DNA of 64,000 bases from an uncultured Bacteroidales bacterium (GCA_903923925.1 CAIXZF010000063.1:1-64000); one strand, 5' to 3'. Counted from the stretch's first letter, positions 25,679-36,561 are shown. Numbers and translations: made by a program. The notes: a model not told the origin generated them from the letters alone.

Positions 25679-27676
25679 ATGGTAATCGATAAAAATTGTG
25701 TAAGGCGACAATTGGTTTTCACCGTAAAGGACAGGTGCAGAGTTTGTTATACCTGTCTGAGGGAATGTCCTGTTAAAGCCATTAAAATAATAAACGGCCA
25801 GGCAGAAGTTATTCATGAACGCTGCATTGGGTGTGGTAATTGTATAAAAGTGTGCAGCCAGGATGCAAAAGTCTACCTTAAAGGTATTGACGAAGCTTTT
25901 GTTTTGTTAGGAGGTGGAAAAAAAATTATCGCTTGCATTGCACCTAGTTTCCCTGCAGAATTTGCTGAATTTGAAGATCATAAAATTCTTGTGGGAATGA
26001 TTCGTGAACTTGGATTCGACTACGTTACAGAAGTTGCATTTGGTGCCGACCTGGTTGCAAAAGAATATCGGGATCTATTGTCTAATGGAAATGAATCACC
26101 AAGTATTTCATCAGATTGTCCAGCTATCGTATATTACATTGAGCATTACTATCCTGAGTTTGTCCCTTATCTGGCAGGAATTGCTTCCCCAATGGTTGTA
26201 ATGACCAGAGTTGTTAAAGAAAAGTATGGCAATGATTGTTATGTGATCTTTATTGGTCCTTGTATTGCAAAAAAAGCTGAAACCAACGAAGTGGATGAAG
26301 TATTGACATTCAGAGAATTAAGAAAAATGTTCGAGATTAGAAATATCCTTCCCTCTAACATTATCCCTACTGAATTTGACCCTCCTCTCGCTGGCAAAGG
26401 AGCTATTTTCCCGATGAGTGGCGGACTGCTTTCCACCTCTGAACTTCATACTGATTTGTTTGAAGGCGATATTCTTATAGCTGAAGGACGAATAAATATT
26501 CGGGATGCCGTGAAGGAATTTGAGGAAGGGCTGGTTAATACCAGGCACCTTGAATTGCTTTGCTGTGAAGGTTGTTATATGGGTGCTGGCATGTCGCCTG
26601 AAGGCCGTAAGTTTTCCAGAAGAAATAGAATCAGCAACTATGTAAGCAAAAAGCTTCAGGCACTTGATGTAGAAGAACACAAAAAAAACATTGAACTTTA
26701 TACAAATCTGGACCTCAGAACCAGCTTCATTCCACGCGATCGACGGATAATTAAGCCTTTGGAACCAGATATAGAAATAGTACTGCAAACAATGGGGAAA
26801 TATTCTGCTAAAGATCTGCTTAATTGTGGTGCTTGTGGGTACGATACCTGTGAGGATCATGCAGTTGCAATTTTTCAGGGTTTGGCTGAAAATGAAATGT
26901 GCCTTCCCTATACCATAGAAAAACTCCACAACTATATCGGAGAACTAAACATCTCAAACGAGAAACTGGCAACAGCCCAACAGGCTTTGCAGCAATCTGA
27001 AAAGCTCGCATCCATGGGGCAACTTTCAGCAGGGATTGCACATGAACTTAACAATCCATTGGGAGTTATCACTATGTATTCCAATATTTTAATGGATGAA
27101 GTTCCTGCTGAGCACCCAATGCGAACCGATCTTCAGCTCATCGTCGATCAGGCTGACCGTTGTAAAAAAATTGTTGCAGGATTGTTGAATTTTGCCCGCA
27201 AGAACCAGGTAAATTTTTGCGACGTAAATGTTTGCACAATTATCGAACACAGCATATCCAGTGTAGTTGTACCAGATAACATTAACATCTCCCTTGAAGT
27301 AAGTATTTCGGATCCTGATGCCCGCATCGATTCAGACCAGATGACGCAGGTATTTACGAATCTGATTAAAAATGCTATTGACGCAATGCCATATGGAGGG
27401 GTATTGAAAATACTTATAGATGGTGACGAAAATGAGGTGAGTTTTTCCTTTTCCGATACCGGTACAGGAATAAATCCTGAAGATATGGGAAAATTGTTTA
27501 CTCCATTTTTTACAACTAAAGGCATTGGGAAAGGAACAGGGCTGGGACTCCCTATTATTTATGGAATCGTAAAGATGCATAAAGGCAACATTAATGTGAT
27601 TTCAAATATTGATCCAGTTAAAGGTAAAACAGGAACTACTTTCACAATAAGTATACCTCGGATTGGAAATATCTGA
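25679..27676 (+). CDS. Sensory [FeFe] hydrogenase-histidine kinase fusion (group C)
   Basis: Domain order in 665 residues: a two-cluster ferredoxin (Cys 20, 23, 26, 30 and 49, 52, 55, 59), an H-cluster domain (about 80-340) with the sensory-type motifs SSDCPA (Cys147), IGPCIAKK (Cys195) and LCCEGCYMGAG (Cys296, 299), a PF04060 Fe-S domain (Cys 383, 386, 391, 408), a short coiled coil (about 412-445), HisKA (AGIAHELNNPLG, His455) and HATPase (NLIKNAIDAM, FSDTGTGI, GKGTGLGLPI). H2 binding at the H-cluster is thought to control autophosphorylation. It begins 3 bases after hydA, so it is made with the enzyme, and the receiver gene follows. Confidence 0.93.
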   Translation: MVIDKNCVRRQLVFTVKDRCRVCYTCLRECPVKAIKIINGQAEVIHERCIGCGNCIKVCSQDAKVYLKGIDEAFVLLGGGKKIIACIAPSFPAEFAEFEDHKILVGMIRELGFDYVTEVAFGADLVAKEYRDLLSNGNESPSISSDCPAIVYYIEHYYPEFVPYLAGIASPMVVMTRVVKEKYGNDCYVIFIGPCIAKKAETNEVDEVLTFRELRKMFEIRNILPSNIIPTEFDPPLAGKGAIFPMSGGLLSTSELHTDLFEGDILIAEGRINIRDAVKEFEEGLVNTRHLELLCCEGCYMGAGMSPEGRKFSRRNRISNYVSKKLQALDVEEHKKNIELYTNLDLRTSFIPRDRRIIKPLEPDIEIVLQTMGKYSAKDLLNCGACGYDTCEDHAVAIFQGLAENEMCLPYTIEKLHNYIGELNISNEKLATAQQALQQSEKLASMGQLSAGIAHELNNPLGVITMYSNILMDEVPAEHPMRTDLQLIVDQADRCKKIVAGLLNFARKNQVNFCDVNVCTIIEHSISSVVVPDNINISLEVSISDPDARIDSDQMTQVFTNLIKNAIDAMPYGGVLKILIDGDENEVSFSFSDTGTGINPEDMGKLFTPFFTTKGIGKGTGLGLPIIYGIVKMHKGNINVISNIDPVKGKTGTTFTISIPRIGNI

Positions 27677-27714
27677 CGTTAAAATTTCACTTATAAGCAT
27701 GAAAAATAAAAAAA

Positions 27715-28101
27715 ATGCAAAAAACAGTTTTAATAGTAGATGATGACCCTGACTACCTCATAATTATGAGGTTGAAAGTTCAGCAGTTTGGTTTTGATGT
27801 AATTACAGCTGAAGGACAAAAAGAAGCAGAACGAATTCTGGAAACGCTTAAACCAGATCTGGCAATTCTCGACCTGATGATGGAAACTGAAGATAGTGGC
27901 TTTATTCTTGCCTATAAAATGAAACGGAAATATCCTGATGTACCTGTTATAATTGCAACTGCAGTAACTGCAGAAACCGGAATGAGCTTTGATCCTTCAT
28001 CCGAAAGTGATAAGGAGTGGATTAAGGCCGATCTTTTCCTCGATAAAGGAATTCGAACTGACCAACTTCAAAAAGAAATAAAAAAACTACTAAAACTTTA
28101 A
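27715..28101 (+). CDS. Single-domain response regulator
   Basis: The 128-residue receiver domain stands alone. The acidic pair is in LIVDDDP, the phosphoryl-acceptor Asp in LAILDLMME (about residue 53), Thr/Ala in IIATAV and the conserved Lys in FLDKGI. There is no output domain, so it probably passes phosphate between proteins, as in a phosphorelay. It sits between the hydrogenase-kinase and a receiver-kinase gene, 10 bases before the latter, which suggests it takes phosphate from the hydrogenase-kinase. Confidence 0.9.
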   Translation: MQKTVLIVDDDPDYLIIMRLKVQQFGFDVITAEGQKEAERILETLKPDLAILDLMMETEDSGFILAYKMKRKYPDVPVIIATAVTAETGMSFDPSSESDKEWIKADLFLDKGIRTDQLQKEIKKLLKL

Positions 28102-28111
28102 CTACCAACAA

Positions 28112-29239
28112 ATGTCTACTTTTAAAATCCTGGTGGTTGACGATGAACCCGGAATCAGGTCGGGAACAAAACGAATTCTTCAAAACTTCAAAGTTGATTA
28201 TCCATTTATGGATGAATCTGTTGATTTTGAAATACTTGAAGCAGCAACAGGAGAGGAAGCTATTGAGATTATTGATGCAATTCAGCCTGATATTGTCCTA
28301 TTAGATAATAAATTACCAGGCATTCAGGGGATAGAAGTTCTGGAATACATTAAACAGAAAGCATATGATATTCTTGTAGTAATGATTACATCGTATGCCT
28401 CACTTGAGCTGGCTGTAAAGGCTACCCGCGACGGTGCCTTCGATTTTATTCCAAAACCATTTACACCCCAGGAACTTCGATCATCACTCGAAAATATTGC
28501 CAAACAACTGTTTCTGAAACGAATGACTCAAAAGCTCAACACAGAAGGTAAACATATCCGGTTTCAGTTTTTATCTGTTTTGTCGCATGAACTTAAAGCC
28601 CCTTTAAATGCAATTGATGGCTACCTGAATATTATTAAAGAGAAGCAAATGGGGAACGATCTGAGTTCCTATATGGAAATGATCGACCGTTCATTGGAAC
28701 GTATTAAAGGTATGCGCCTGCTAATTCTGGATCTTTTGGATCTTACCAGGATTGAATCGAATAAACCAATTAAAGAATTTGAGGAAGTACCACTTAATGA
28801 TATTGCAAGATCAGCCCTTGACACTTTACGTCCTTATTCAATTCAAAAGGATGTAAATATGTACCTGAATATTAATGAAAGACTCACATACCTGTCTGAT
28901 GCCAATGAGATGCAGATAATTTTCAATAATTTAATCTCAAATGCAGTAAAATATAATAAAAATGGTGGCAGAGTTGATTGTACTATAAAATCTGACAAAG
29001 ATTTTATATATATTTACATTGCTGATACTGGGATTGGAATCGTTAAAGATGATTTCGAAAAAATATTTAATGATTTTGTAAGAATAAAAAGTGCTCAAAC
29101 CCATAATATTTCAGGCAGTGGACTGGGTTTAGCCATTGTAAAAAAAATCGTTGAAAAGTATAAAGGTACGATAGATGTTAAGAGCAAATTAGATGAAGGT
29201 AGTATCTTTACTGTGACTTTGCCTAAAAATAGAACCTGA
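28112..29239 (+). CDS. Receiver-histidine kinase protein
   Basis: The 375-residue protein has an N-terminal receiver domain (VVDDEPGIRSG; acceptor Asp in VLLDNKLPG; Lys in IPKPFTP) followed by HisKA (LSVLSHELKAPLNAI) and an intact HATPase (NNLISNAVKYN, IADTGIGI, GSGLGLAIV). There is no sensor domain and no membrane segment. It is therefore a cytoplasmic second-tier kinase activated through its receiver, probably by the hydrogenase-kinase or via the small receiver protein. The next step of the relay is not in the window. Confidence 0.9.
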   Translation: MSTFKILVVDDEPGIRSGTKRILQNFKVDYPFMDESVDFEILEAATGEEAIEIIDAIQPDIVLLDNKLPGIQGIEVLEYIKQKAYDILVVMITSYASLELAVKATRDGAFDFIPKPFTPQELRSSLENIAKQLFLKRMTQKLNTEGKHIRFQFLSVLSHELKAPLNAIDGYLNIIKEKQMGNDLSSYMEMIDRSLERIKGMRLLILDLLDLTRIESNKPIKEFEEVPLNDIARSALDTLRPYSIQKDVNMYLNINERLTYLSDANEMQIIFNNLISNAVKYNKNGGRVDCTIKSDKDFIYIYIADTGIGIVKDDFEKIFNDFVRIKSAQTHNISGSGLGLAIVKKIVEKYKGTIDVKSKLDEGSIFTVTLPKNRT

Positions 29240-29266
29240 AAAACAGAACCTGAAAAACTATATCGC

Positions 29267-29908
29267 ATGATAATGCTAAACAAATTACCAGAAAAAACTA
29301 TTGAGAGACTAAGTCAGTACAGAAGAGCTTTACTAATAAGTTTAAATAATCTGAAGCATCATATTTACTCTCATGAACTTGCTGCCATGCTGCACATTAC
29401 ACCTGTTCAGGTAAGGAGAGATATAATGCTCATTGGCTACTCAGGGACTCTGCGGCACGGATATGAAATTAAAGAGCTGATCAATCTGATAGGTGCAATA
29501 ATTGATTCCGAGGAAGGCCAGAAAGCTTGTGTAGTTGGTTCAGGAAATCTTGGAAAAGCAATCGTAAGCTATTTCAATGGAAAAAGAACTAAACTTACTA
29601 TAGTTGCAGCTTTTGATATAAACCCTGACAAGGTAAACAGGGTTTATGCCGGGGTGCCCTGCTACCATATTGATCAGATGAGTAAGATTATAAAATCAGA
29701 CAATATCACAATGGCAATTATGACTGTACCTGGCAGTGAGGCTGCCAGAGTTGCTGAATCACTTGTTATTGTGGGTATTAAAGGAATACTTAACTACACA
29801 CCTACTCCTGTTAATGTTCCTGATAATGTGTATTTACAGGAATATGATATGATTACATCTCTTGAAAAAATTGCATATTTTGTAAAGAAAAACTCCCAGG
29901 AATTCTGA
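29267..29908 (+). CDS. rex: Redox-sensing transcriptional repressor Rex
   Basis: Rex binds DNA when NADH/NAD+ is low and is released by NADH. The 213-residue protein has the N-terminal winged helix (LPEKTIERLSQYRRALL, then LHITPVQVRRDIMLIGYSG) and a Rossmann domain with VVGSGNLGKAIVSY and AAFDINPDKV, as in the family. Two ATGs (29267 and 29273) are possible. It is in the same gene run as hydCBA, and a Rex box lies in the hydC promoter, so direct feedback on the hydrogenase island is likely. Confidence 0.94.
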   Translation: MIMLNKLPEKTIERLSQYRRALLISLNNLKHHIYSHELAAMLHITPVQVRRDIMLIGYSGTLRHGYEIKELINLIGAIIDSEEGQKACVVGSGNLGKAIVSYFNGKRTKLTIVAAFDINPDKVNRVYAGVPCYHIDQMSKIIKSDNITMAIMTVPGSEAARVAESLVIVGIKGILNYTPTPVNVPDNVYLQEYDMITSLEKIAYFVKKNSQEF

Positions 29909-29921
29909 TTATTTGCCTTAA

Positions 29922-30863
29922 ATGAAAATTTTTCATGATCCTGAAGAAATAAAAGATCTTTCCAGAACAGTTGTTACTACTGGCTCCTTTGATGGAGTCC
30001 ATATTGGTCATAAAGCTATCCTCAATCGCCTGCAAAACCTTGCGAGAAAAATTGATGGAGAATCTGTTTTAATTACTTTTCACCCACACCCCAGAAAAAT
30101 ATTATTCCCTGAAACTGCCGGGAAAAACCTTTTCCTGATAAATTCACAACAGGAAAAGATAGAGCTTCTCAAAAAAACCGGTCTGGATAATCTTTTGATA
30201 ATCAATTTTACACCTGAGTTCTCCCGAATGTCATCTTTTAATTTTATCCGAAAAATTCTGGTTGCTAAACTTAACGCAAAAAAAGTCATTGTTGGTTTTA
30301 ACCATCATTTCGGACATAAGCAGGAAGGTGGATATGAGGTACTCTATGAGTTAGGCAAATATCATGATTTTGAAGTAGAAGAGATTCCAGAGCAGGATAT
30401 TGAGAATGAGACAGTTAGTTCTACCAGAATTCGCAAAGCCTTACTTGAAGGAAAAATTCAGAGAGCAAACGCATATCTCGATCACTACTACATGATTATA
30501 GGAACGACAGAACAAATATTCCTTTCAGGAGTAGAAAGCAAACTACCTGTTTATCATGTCTCAATAGACGAAGATTGCAAGCTCATTCCACCTGAAGGAA
30601 CCTATGCAGTTAGTATTAAAATAGAAAACAATGCATATAAAGGGCTAATTTATATTGAAAATCGTGAGCAAACAGGATATACTCAAAACATTGGCAGATA
30701 CGTAGTTCTAATTCCGCTTGAGGAATTTGAATTAGCAAACCACAGACTGATAAAAATTTACTTTCATAAAATGATAAGAGAAATTCATCAGACAAACACT
30801 AAAATACCACTGAATGAAATACTTACAAACGACAAACCTATTGTTGAAGAACTGATTTTCTAG
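29922..30863 (+). CDS. ribF: RibF-like FAD synthetase with divergent riboflavin-kinase domain
   Basis: The N-terminal adenylyltransferase half is intact: TTGSFDGVHIGH, ITFHPHPRKIL, VIVGFNHHFGHKQEGG and VSSTRIRKAL. The C-terminal half (about residues 185-313) aligns in position with riboflavin kinase but lacks its hallmark Gly-x-Pro-Thr-Ala-Asn: the place reads KLPVYHVSI, and the usual Gly-Arg/Pro-Thr segment is absent too. The PPEGTYAVSI strand and a C-terminal helix remain. It may make FAD from FMN only, or be a second RibF specialised for this cluster. It lies 13 bases after rex; HydB needs flavin. Confidence 0.8.
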   Translation: MKIFHDPEEIKDLSRTVVTTGSFDGVHIGHKAILNRLQNLARKIDGESVLITFHPHPRKILFPETAGKNLFLINSQQEKIELLKKTGLDNLLIINFTPEFSRMSSFNFIRKILVAKLNAKKVIVGFNHHFGHKQEGGYEVLYELGKYHDFEVEEIPEQDIENETVSSTRIRKALLEGKIQRANAYLDHYYMIIGTTEQIFLSGVESKLPVYHVSIDEDCKLIPPEGTYAVSIKIENNAYKGLIYIENREQTGYTQNIGRYVVLIPLEEFELANHRLIKIYFHKMIREIHQTNTKIPLNEILTNDKPIVEELIF

Positions 30864-30923
30864 ATTATTGGTATAAATACAAATTAGTCGATAATGCAGA
30901 TTTTTCCTGAGAAGCAGGCCAAA

Positions 30924-31688
30924 ATGAAAATCGTATTTCTTGGAACCGGAACTTCTACCGGTGTTCCTGTTGTGGCTTGTGATTGTGTTGTTTGTAAATC
31001 TAAAGATTCCCGGGATACCAGGCTCAGAACCTCTCTCCTTTTATATATTGATGATCAGTGCTTTGTAATCGATTGTGGTCCCGATTTCCGGTATCAGATG
31101 ATAAGGGAAAATGTGGAAGATATTCACGGTATTCTGCTTACACATCAACACAGAGATCACATATCAGGTTTGGATGATGTTAGAGGATTCAACTATGTTT
31201 TAAACAAACCGATTGATGTTTTTGCAGCTGAAGAGGTAATCAAGGCTATTTACACCGAATATCCTTACATTCTGAGCGAAGCCAGATTCTTTGGTGCACC
31301 TCAGCTTATTTTTCATCGAATTGATGAACAGCCTTTTATGGTAGGTGATTTTGAATTCACAACGATAAGTGTAATGCATAACCAACTAAAGGTCTTTGGT
31401 TTCAGAATAGGAAATTTCACATATATTACCGATGCCAGTTTCATTAGTGTTGAGGAAAAAGAGAAAATACGCGGTTCTAAGGTAATAGTAATCAATGCCT
31501 TAAGGAATTCTCATCATGTTTCACATTTTTCATTGCAAGAGGCAATTGACATAGTCCAGGATCTGAACCCTGATCAGGCCTACATAACTCATATGAGTCA
31601 TTTTATCGGTTTGCATTCTGATGTGGAAGAAAAACTTCCGGCAAATATACATTTGGCTTACGATACTCTAAGTATCGAGATTAATTGA
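30924..31688 (+). CDS. PhnP-like MBL-fold metallo-hydrolase
   Basis: From the ATG at 30924 (MKIVFLGTGTSTGVP) the protein has 254 residues; an ATG at 30894 would add ten. The metal motif is LTHQHRDHISG, with a further metal-site Asp likely in YITDAS. A CDCVVC motif near the N-terminus matches the structural zinc site of PhnP-type phosphodiesterases, and HMSHFIGLH supplies the last His region. Family members cleave cyclic phosphates of ribose or nucleotides. Its end overlaps the convergent UvrA-like gene by 8 bases. It is the last gene of the run that starts at hydC. Confidence 0.85.
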   Translation: MKIVFLGTGTSTGVPVVACDCVVCKSKDSRDTRLRTSLLLYIDDQCFVIDCGPDFRYQMIRENVEDIHGILLTHQHRDHISGLDDVRGFNYVLNKPIDVFAAEEVIKAIYTEYPYILSEARFFGAPQLIFHRIDEQPFMVGDFEFTTISVMHNQLKVFGFRIGNFTYITDASFISVEEKEKIRGSKVIVINALRNSHHVSHFSLQEAIDIVQDLNPDQAYITHMSHFIGLHSDVEEKLPANIHLAYDTLSIEIN

Positions 31689-34600
31689 TTTTCTGACCTC
31701 CTTCAGGACCACTCCCAGGTCCTAATACAATCACCTGGTTCGCGATTCCTGTCATCATTGGATTGTGCTCGATGAATATCAGCGTATTTCCTCTGTCAGC
31801 CAGATCATTGAATACCGAAATTAATTTCTCAACATCAAGATAATGAAGCCCTGTAGCTGGTTCATCAAACATGTAAAGGTTTGTTCCCTTATGTTGATGA
31901 ATTAGTTCAGAGGCAAGTTTTAAACGCTGGACCTCGCCTCCCGAAAGTGTATTTCCTGCCTGACCAAGTTTAATGTGTCCAATTCCAACATTGTGTAAAA
32001 TCTTTAATAAGGGATATGCTCTATTATGATATTCAAAAATAATAAGTACCTGATCAACAGTCTTTTCTAAAACATCACCAATGGAATAACCCTGAACTAA
32101 ACACGACAACACAACCTCTTTATAGCGGCTTCCATTGCAAGTTTCACATATGGTCCAAATATCGCTCATGAAATCCATGCTGCTACGTTTCTGTCCATAA
32201 CCATTGCAATCTGCACATTTGCCTTCCTTATTCATGTAAGAAAAAGCAGATTTACTCAATTTTAGTTTTTGCGCAGCTTCTGTTTCTGCAAAAATGTCGC
32301 GCAACACATCCATTAATCCTGTGAAAGTAGCTGGTGTACTCAGTGAATTATCACTTATTGGAAGCTGATCAACATATTGAATTCTGCTGAATTGCTCTAA
32401 GCCATATACTGCGTCACAACCAACAGGGTGCTTTACCTGGGCTGACTTCCACAAAACATCTCGAATCAAGGTACTTTTTCCGCTGCCTGAAACACCTGTT
32501 ACTGCAATAATTCCTCCGGAAGAAAACCGTATATCTATATTTTTTAAATTATTTCTTGAAGCATTTATTATACCAAAAGAATTGATTTTTAACAACCTGT
32601 GTGAAGGTTGTATAAGCCAGTTATCTAAAAGAATTTTCGAAGTTAATGAATGTTTTTGTTTAAGAATTTCATCTGGGCTTCCGTAGGCGGTTACCATGCC
32701 TCCCTTTGCCCCGGCTCCTGGCCCCATCTCAATTATGGTGTCTGCCTGGCGAATGAATTGTTCATCATGCTCAACAACAACAACAGTATTTCCACTGGAA
32801 ATCAGTCTTCTGATTATACTAACGAGAGAAATAGTATCTTTCGAATGTAGACCTATTGTTGGCTCATCAAGAATATAGGTTACACCAAACAATCTTGCAG
32901 AAAAAGCTCCTGCGATACGCAAACGCTGGCCCTCCCCTCCCGACAAACTACCTGATGACCTGTTAGCTGTGAGGTATCCGAGACCAAGTTCCTCTATTAT
33001 CTTCAAAAGATCTGTAACACCAAAACTGATTTCCCTAACAACTGCCACCTCAGCAATATTACTATTCTCCAATGCAAACTGCTCAAAGAACTTTAAACTC
33101 TCGTTCACAGTTAATGAGGTAATTTCTGCAATATTTTTCCCAAGATACCTTACTTCCAGTAATTTGGGGTTGAGTCTGCTACCTCCGCAGGCTGAGCAGG
33201 TTTGCTCACTAAATAAAACTTCAATATCTCTTGTGTTTTTGTTCAGGTATTTTCGTTTGTACTCATCATTTATTAGATTGCAGAATCCAATCCAGGTAGT
33301 TGTCATTCGATGATCTCCGCTACGGGTTTTATTTTTGAACGTCCAGGTAACATCCCAGATTGCTGATCCGGTGCCATACAAGGCTATTTCTTTAGCTGCT
33401 TGATCCAGTAAATACCATGGTCCGGAGAAATTAACACCCATCTTAGCCGCAATCTCCTTTAAAGCAGCAACATACTGCCCAAAAGGATCCCCATAGAATT
33501 TACCTGTTTTATGACCAATCATAGCGCCATCCAGTATCGACCTCTCCGGATGAGTAATAAGCTGCTCCGGATCGCAATTTAAGTTCACTCCCAGCCCATC
33601 GCAAACCGGACAAGCACCCAGCTGATGATTAAATGAAAAGTGTTGGGCACTATAGTCGAATCCCTGTTGTTGTGAAAGCCGTGAAAACATCAACCGGTAA
33701 TGATCATAAAGGCCAGTGAGAGTCCCCATGGTTGATCGGGAAGAATTTGAGTGATACTTCCGGTTGATTGCAACAGCTGGCCCCAAACCACTGCAGAAAT
33801 TAACTTTGGCAGGATTTGCCAGCTTTAAAAGACTCCTTGCATATGTTGACAAACTCTCGGAGAACCTGCTCTGAGCTTCAGCAAACAAAGTATCGAAGGC
33901 AAGTGAAGATTTTCCTGAACCAGAAACTCCGGTAATTACCGTTAGTTTATTCCGTGGAATACTCACGTTAATATTTTTAAGCTGATGCGTCTGAACGCCA
34001 TTAAGCACTATCGAATTCAAATCGATATCGCTATCTTCAAACTTTTTAACATGAACATCTTCCCGCATTATCGATCTGGCTGTTAAGGAATCCTGGCTAT
34101 GAATAAATTCGTTTGGAAACCCTTGAAACATTAAATTTCCTCCCAATTCACCATTCCCGGGCCCAAGATCAATAACCCAATCAGCCTGCCGGATAACATC
34201 TGAATCATGTTCGATGCAAATTACTGTATTGCCATTTTTAATAAGTTTTTGCAAAGCCTTCAGCAATGTTTCAATATCACTGATATGCAATCCAATAGTA
34301 GGTTCATCGAGAATATAAAGTGTATTTCCAGTATCGGTTTGCTGAAGTTCAGTAGCTAGTTTTATTCGTTGAGCCTCACCTCCAGACAGCGTTGTGGATG
34401 CTTGTCCAAGATGAATATAACCAAGCCCAACATCTTCTAGTGTTCGAAGTTTTTTAAGGATTGCTGCCTGATCACTAAAGAAAGTAATTGCTTGTTCTAC
34501 AGTAAATTCCAAAACTTCTAGTATTGATTTCCCTTGATATTTTATTTTCAGTGTCTCTTCATTGAAACGTTTACCACTGCATACCGGACAAATAACATCT

Positions 34601-36507
34601 ACATTACCAAGAAAATGCATACCTATCTGAAGGCTTCCGGCACCTAAACAATTTTCACAACGCCCTCCTGTTGTATTAAAAGAGAATCTGCTTTTTCCAA
34701 AACCTGCTAACTTAGCTTCATCCGTTTTTGCAAAAAGATCTCGCAGTTTATCTGCCAGTCCAGTGTAAGTAGCAGGATTACTTCGTGGTGTGCGTCCGAT
34801 TGGTTGTTGATCAATGGTGATAAGCTTATCAATGGCCTCTGTTCCGGAAACTTCATTAACTCCATGAATTATAGTTCCATTTTCATGTGGTTTCGACAAA
34901 ATAGCACTTTCCAAAATACCATGTACTAAAGAGTTCTTTCCGGAACCAGATACTCCGGTAACAACATTTAATGCCGATAACTGAAAGCGCACATCAATGT
35001 TTTTCAAATTATTAAGGCAACAATTTTTAATGCTGATAAACCGCTTATCCGGATGAGAACTTCCTGCATTAAATTCACTCTTATTTTCAGCAGTCAGCGA
35101 CCTGTATGTTGGGCTTACTTCTTCAAGTGATGTATCAGTAAGAAAGTGCTTTATACTACCGTTAAAGAGCAATTTTCCGCCATGCTCTCCGGCTCCGGGA
35201 CCAATATCAATTATCCAGTCTGCATTCCTGATAAAAGTCTCATCATGCTCAACAACAATAACAGTATTACCGTTTTTTACCAGAATCCTCAGTATCTCAA
35301 GCATATTTTGCTTATCGGAAGGATGAAGACCGATTGAAGGTTCATCAAATACATAAAGTATGTTGCATAAAACAGATGCCACCTGATTTACCAGCTTTAA
35401 ACGCTGGGACTCGCCAGCCGATAATGATCTGGTGCTGCGTTCTAAAGTAAGATGCCCCATACCAAGATTCTCCATGAGGGAGATTTGTCTGATCATTTTT
35501 TCAATTACTGGTGTTGCAATTGGGAATTCAAAACTTGACCATTCCTGATTTAAGAGCCAAGTTTTAAGGTTCCTGACCTCCATTTCAGAAAGCTGATCAA
35601 TAGTTTTAGAATGTAACGTAACACTCAGTGCCAGTGAATTAAGCCGTTTACCTGAACAAGCACTACAACTAACTGATTCAACATATTTCAGAATATTATC
35701 ATTTCTATCGCGCTTAAGGATTTCAGACATTACAGGCATCAAACCTCTGTAAAATCCCTCTTCTCTTGGTTTGGCTGTTATTCCTGTCCATTTTAACCTG
35801 TTTTCAAGTGGATGTTTACCAAAAGGAACTTTAATCAGTGTGCTTCCATACAAAACGACCTGCCGTTGTATTTCGGTTAAATCCTTCCAGGGAATATCAA
35901 CACTAAACCCATGAGCATCACACACCTGATTGAGGACATCTAAAGTAACTTGCGAATACATTATATATCCATTTGGAAGGCTTGGTGCCAGTACGCCTTC
36001 ACGCAACGTTTTCCCCTGATCAGTTATTAATTTCTCTTCGGAGATTTTCTCTTCAAGTCCGAGACCATTACACACAGGACAGGCTCCAATAGAAGTATTG
36101 AAAGAAAACAGACTGCGGCTTAATTTTAACCCTTCTGAAGAAACTCCGAGTCTTGCATATAAGAGGCGAAGAAAATCATACAGATCAGATATCGTACCTA
36201 CAGTAGACCGTGGATTAATGATCAGTGTTTTTTGCACCAGACTTATTACAGGAAATAATCCATCAATGGAATCTACAGCTGGTCGTGATAGCTTACCAAT
36301 AAACTGACGCGAAAACGAGGAATACGTTTCAAAAAATCGACCCTGACCTTCTTTTGTAATTACATCAAAAGCCAGGGAAGACTTCCCTGAGCCTGAAACA
36401 CCTGTAACAACAATCAACTGATTATGAGGAATATCAAGAGAAATATTTTTCAAGTTATGCTCGCAGGCATTCCTGATACGGATGAAATTTTGTGCTTTCG
36501 AATTCAT
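31681..36507 (-). CDS. Tandem UvrA-like ABC ATPase (two UvrA-type halves in one chain)
   Basis: UvrA is normally about 940 residues with two ABC ATPase domains; this protein has 1608 and four. Walker A motifs (GVSGSGK) lie near residues 36, 517, 859 and 1337, and the signature motifs are [27 protein letters not shown] and TLSGGEVQR. Zn-finger type CxxC pairs recur in each half ([64 protein letters not shown]). The spacing from Walker A to signature in the first ATPase of each half is about 330 residues, shorter than in UvrA, so the UvrB-binding or insertion region is probably reduced, as in UvrA2. The second Walker A reads GKN rather than GKS/T. It is probably a UvrB-independent DNA-damage or drug-tolerance factor. 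Confidence 0.88.
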   Translation of the reverse strand: MNSKAQNFIRIRNACEHNLKNISLDIPHNQLIVVTGVSGSGKSSLAFDVITKEGQGRFFETYSSFSRQFIGKLSRPAVDSIDGLFPVISLVQKTLIINPRSTVGTISDLYDFLRLLYARLGVSSEGLKLSRSLFSFNTSIGACPVCNGLGLEEKISEEKLITDQGKTLREGVLAPSLPNGYIMYSQVTLDVLNQVCDAHGFSVDIPWKDLTEIQRQVVLYGSTLIKVPFGKHPLENRLKWTGITAKPREEGFYRGLMPVMSEILKRDRNDNILKYVESVSCSACSGKRLNSLALSVTLHSKTIDQLSEMEVRNLKTWLLNQEWSSFEFPIATPVIEKMIRQISLMENLGMGHLTLERSTRSLSAGESQRLKLVNQVASVLCNILYVFDEPSIGLHPSDKQNMLEILRILVKNGNTVIVVEHDETFIRNADWIIDIGPGAGEHGGKLLFNGSIKHFLTDTSLEEVSPTYRSLTAENKSEFNAGSSHPDKRFISIKNCCLNNLKNIDVRFQLSALNVVTGVSGSGKNSLVHGILESAILSKPHENGTIIHGVNEVSGTEAIDKLITIDQQPIGRTPRSNPATYTGLADKLRDLFAKTDEAKLAGFGKSRFSFNTTGGRCENCLGAGSLQIGMHFLGNVDVICPVCSGKRFNEETLKIKYQGKSILEVLEFTVEQAITFFSDQAAILKKLRTLEDVGLGYIHLGQASTTLSGGEAQRIKLATELQQTDTGNTLYILDEPTIGLHISDIETLLKALQKLIKNGNTVICIEHDSDVIRQADWVIDLGPGNGELGGNLMFQGFPNEFIHSQDSLTARSIMREDVHVKKFEDSDIDLNSIVLNGVQTHQLKNINVSIPRNKLTVITGVSGSGKSSLAFDTLFAEAQSRFSESLSTYARSLLKLANPAKVNFCSGLGPAVAINRKYHSNSSRSTMGTLTGLYDHYRLMFSRLSQQQGFDYSAQHFSFNHQLGACPVCDGLGVNLNCDPEQLITHPERSILDGAMIGHKTGKFYGDPFGQYVAALKEIAAKMGVNFSGPWYLLDQAAKEIALYGTGSAIWDVTWTFKNKTRSGDHRMTTTWIGFCNLINDEYKRKYLNKNTRDIEVLFSEQTCSACGGSRLNPKLLEVRYLGKNIAEITSLTVNESLKFFEQFALENSNIAEVAVVREISFGVTDLLKIIEELGLGYLTANRSSGSLSGGEGQRLRIAGAFSARLFGVTYILDEPTIGLHSKDTISLVSIIRRLISSGNTVVVVEHDEQFIRQADTIIEMGPGAGAKGGMVTAYGSPDEILKQKHSLTSKILLDNWLIQPSHRLLKINSFGIINASRNNLKNIDIRFSSGGIIAVTGVSGSGKSTLIRDVLWKSAQVKHPVGCDAVYGLEQFSRIQYVDQLPISDNSLSTPATFTGLMDVLRDIFAETEAAQKLKLSKSAFSYMNKEGKCADCNGYGQKRSSMDFMSDIWTICETCNGSRYKEVVLSCLVQGYSIGDVLEKTVDQVLIIFEYHNRAYPLLKILHNVGIGHIKLGQAGNTLSGGEVQRLKLASELIHQHKGTNLYMFDEPATGLHYLDVEKLISVFNDLADRGNTLIFIEHNPMMTGIANQVIVLGPGSGPEGGQKIN

Positions 36508-36561
36508 GACGTTAAATTACTAAAAGTCGGACGGTGTAAGCGAACAGGCTTTTAAAAACCT

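Noticed and set aside
25679-27676. Considering the kinase-fused hydrogenase as a second catalytic H2-producing enzyme
   Set aside because: Its H-cluster motifs lack the TSCCP and ExMxCxxGCxxGGGQP signatures and it is fused to a histidine kinase, so a sensory role fits better.
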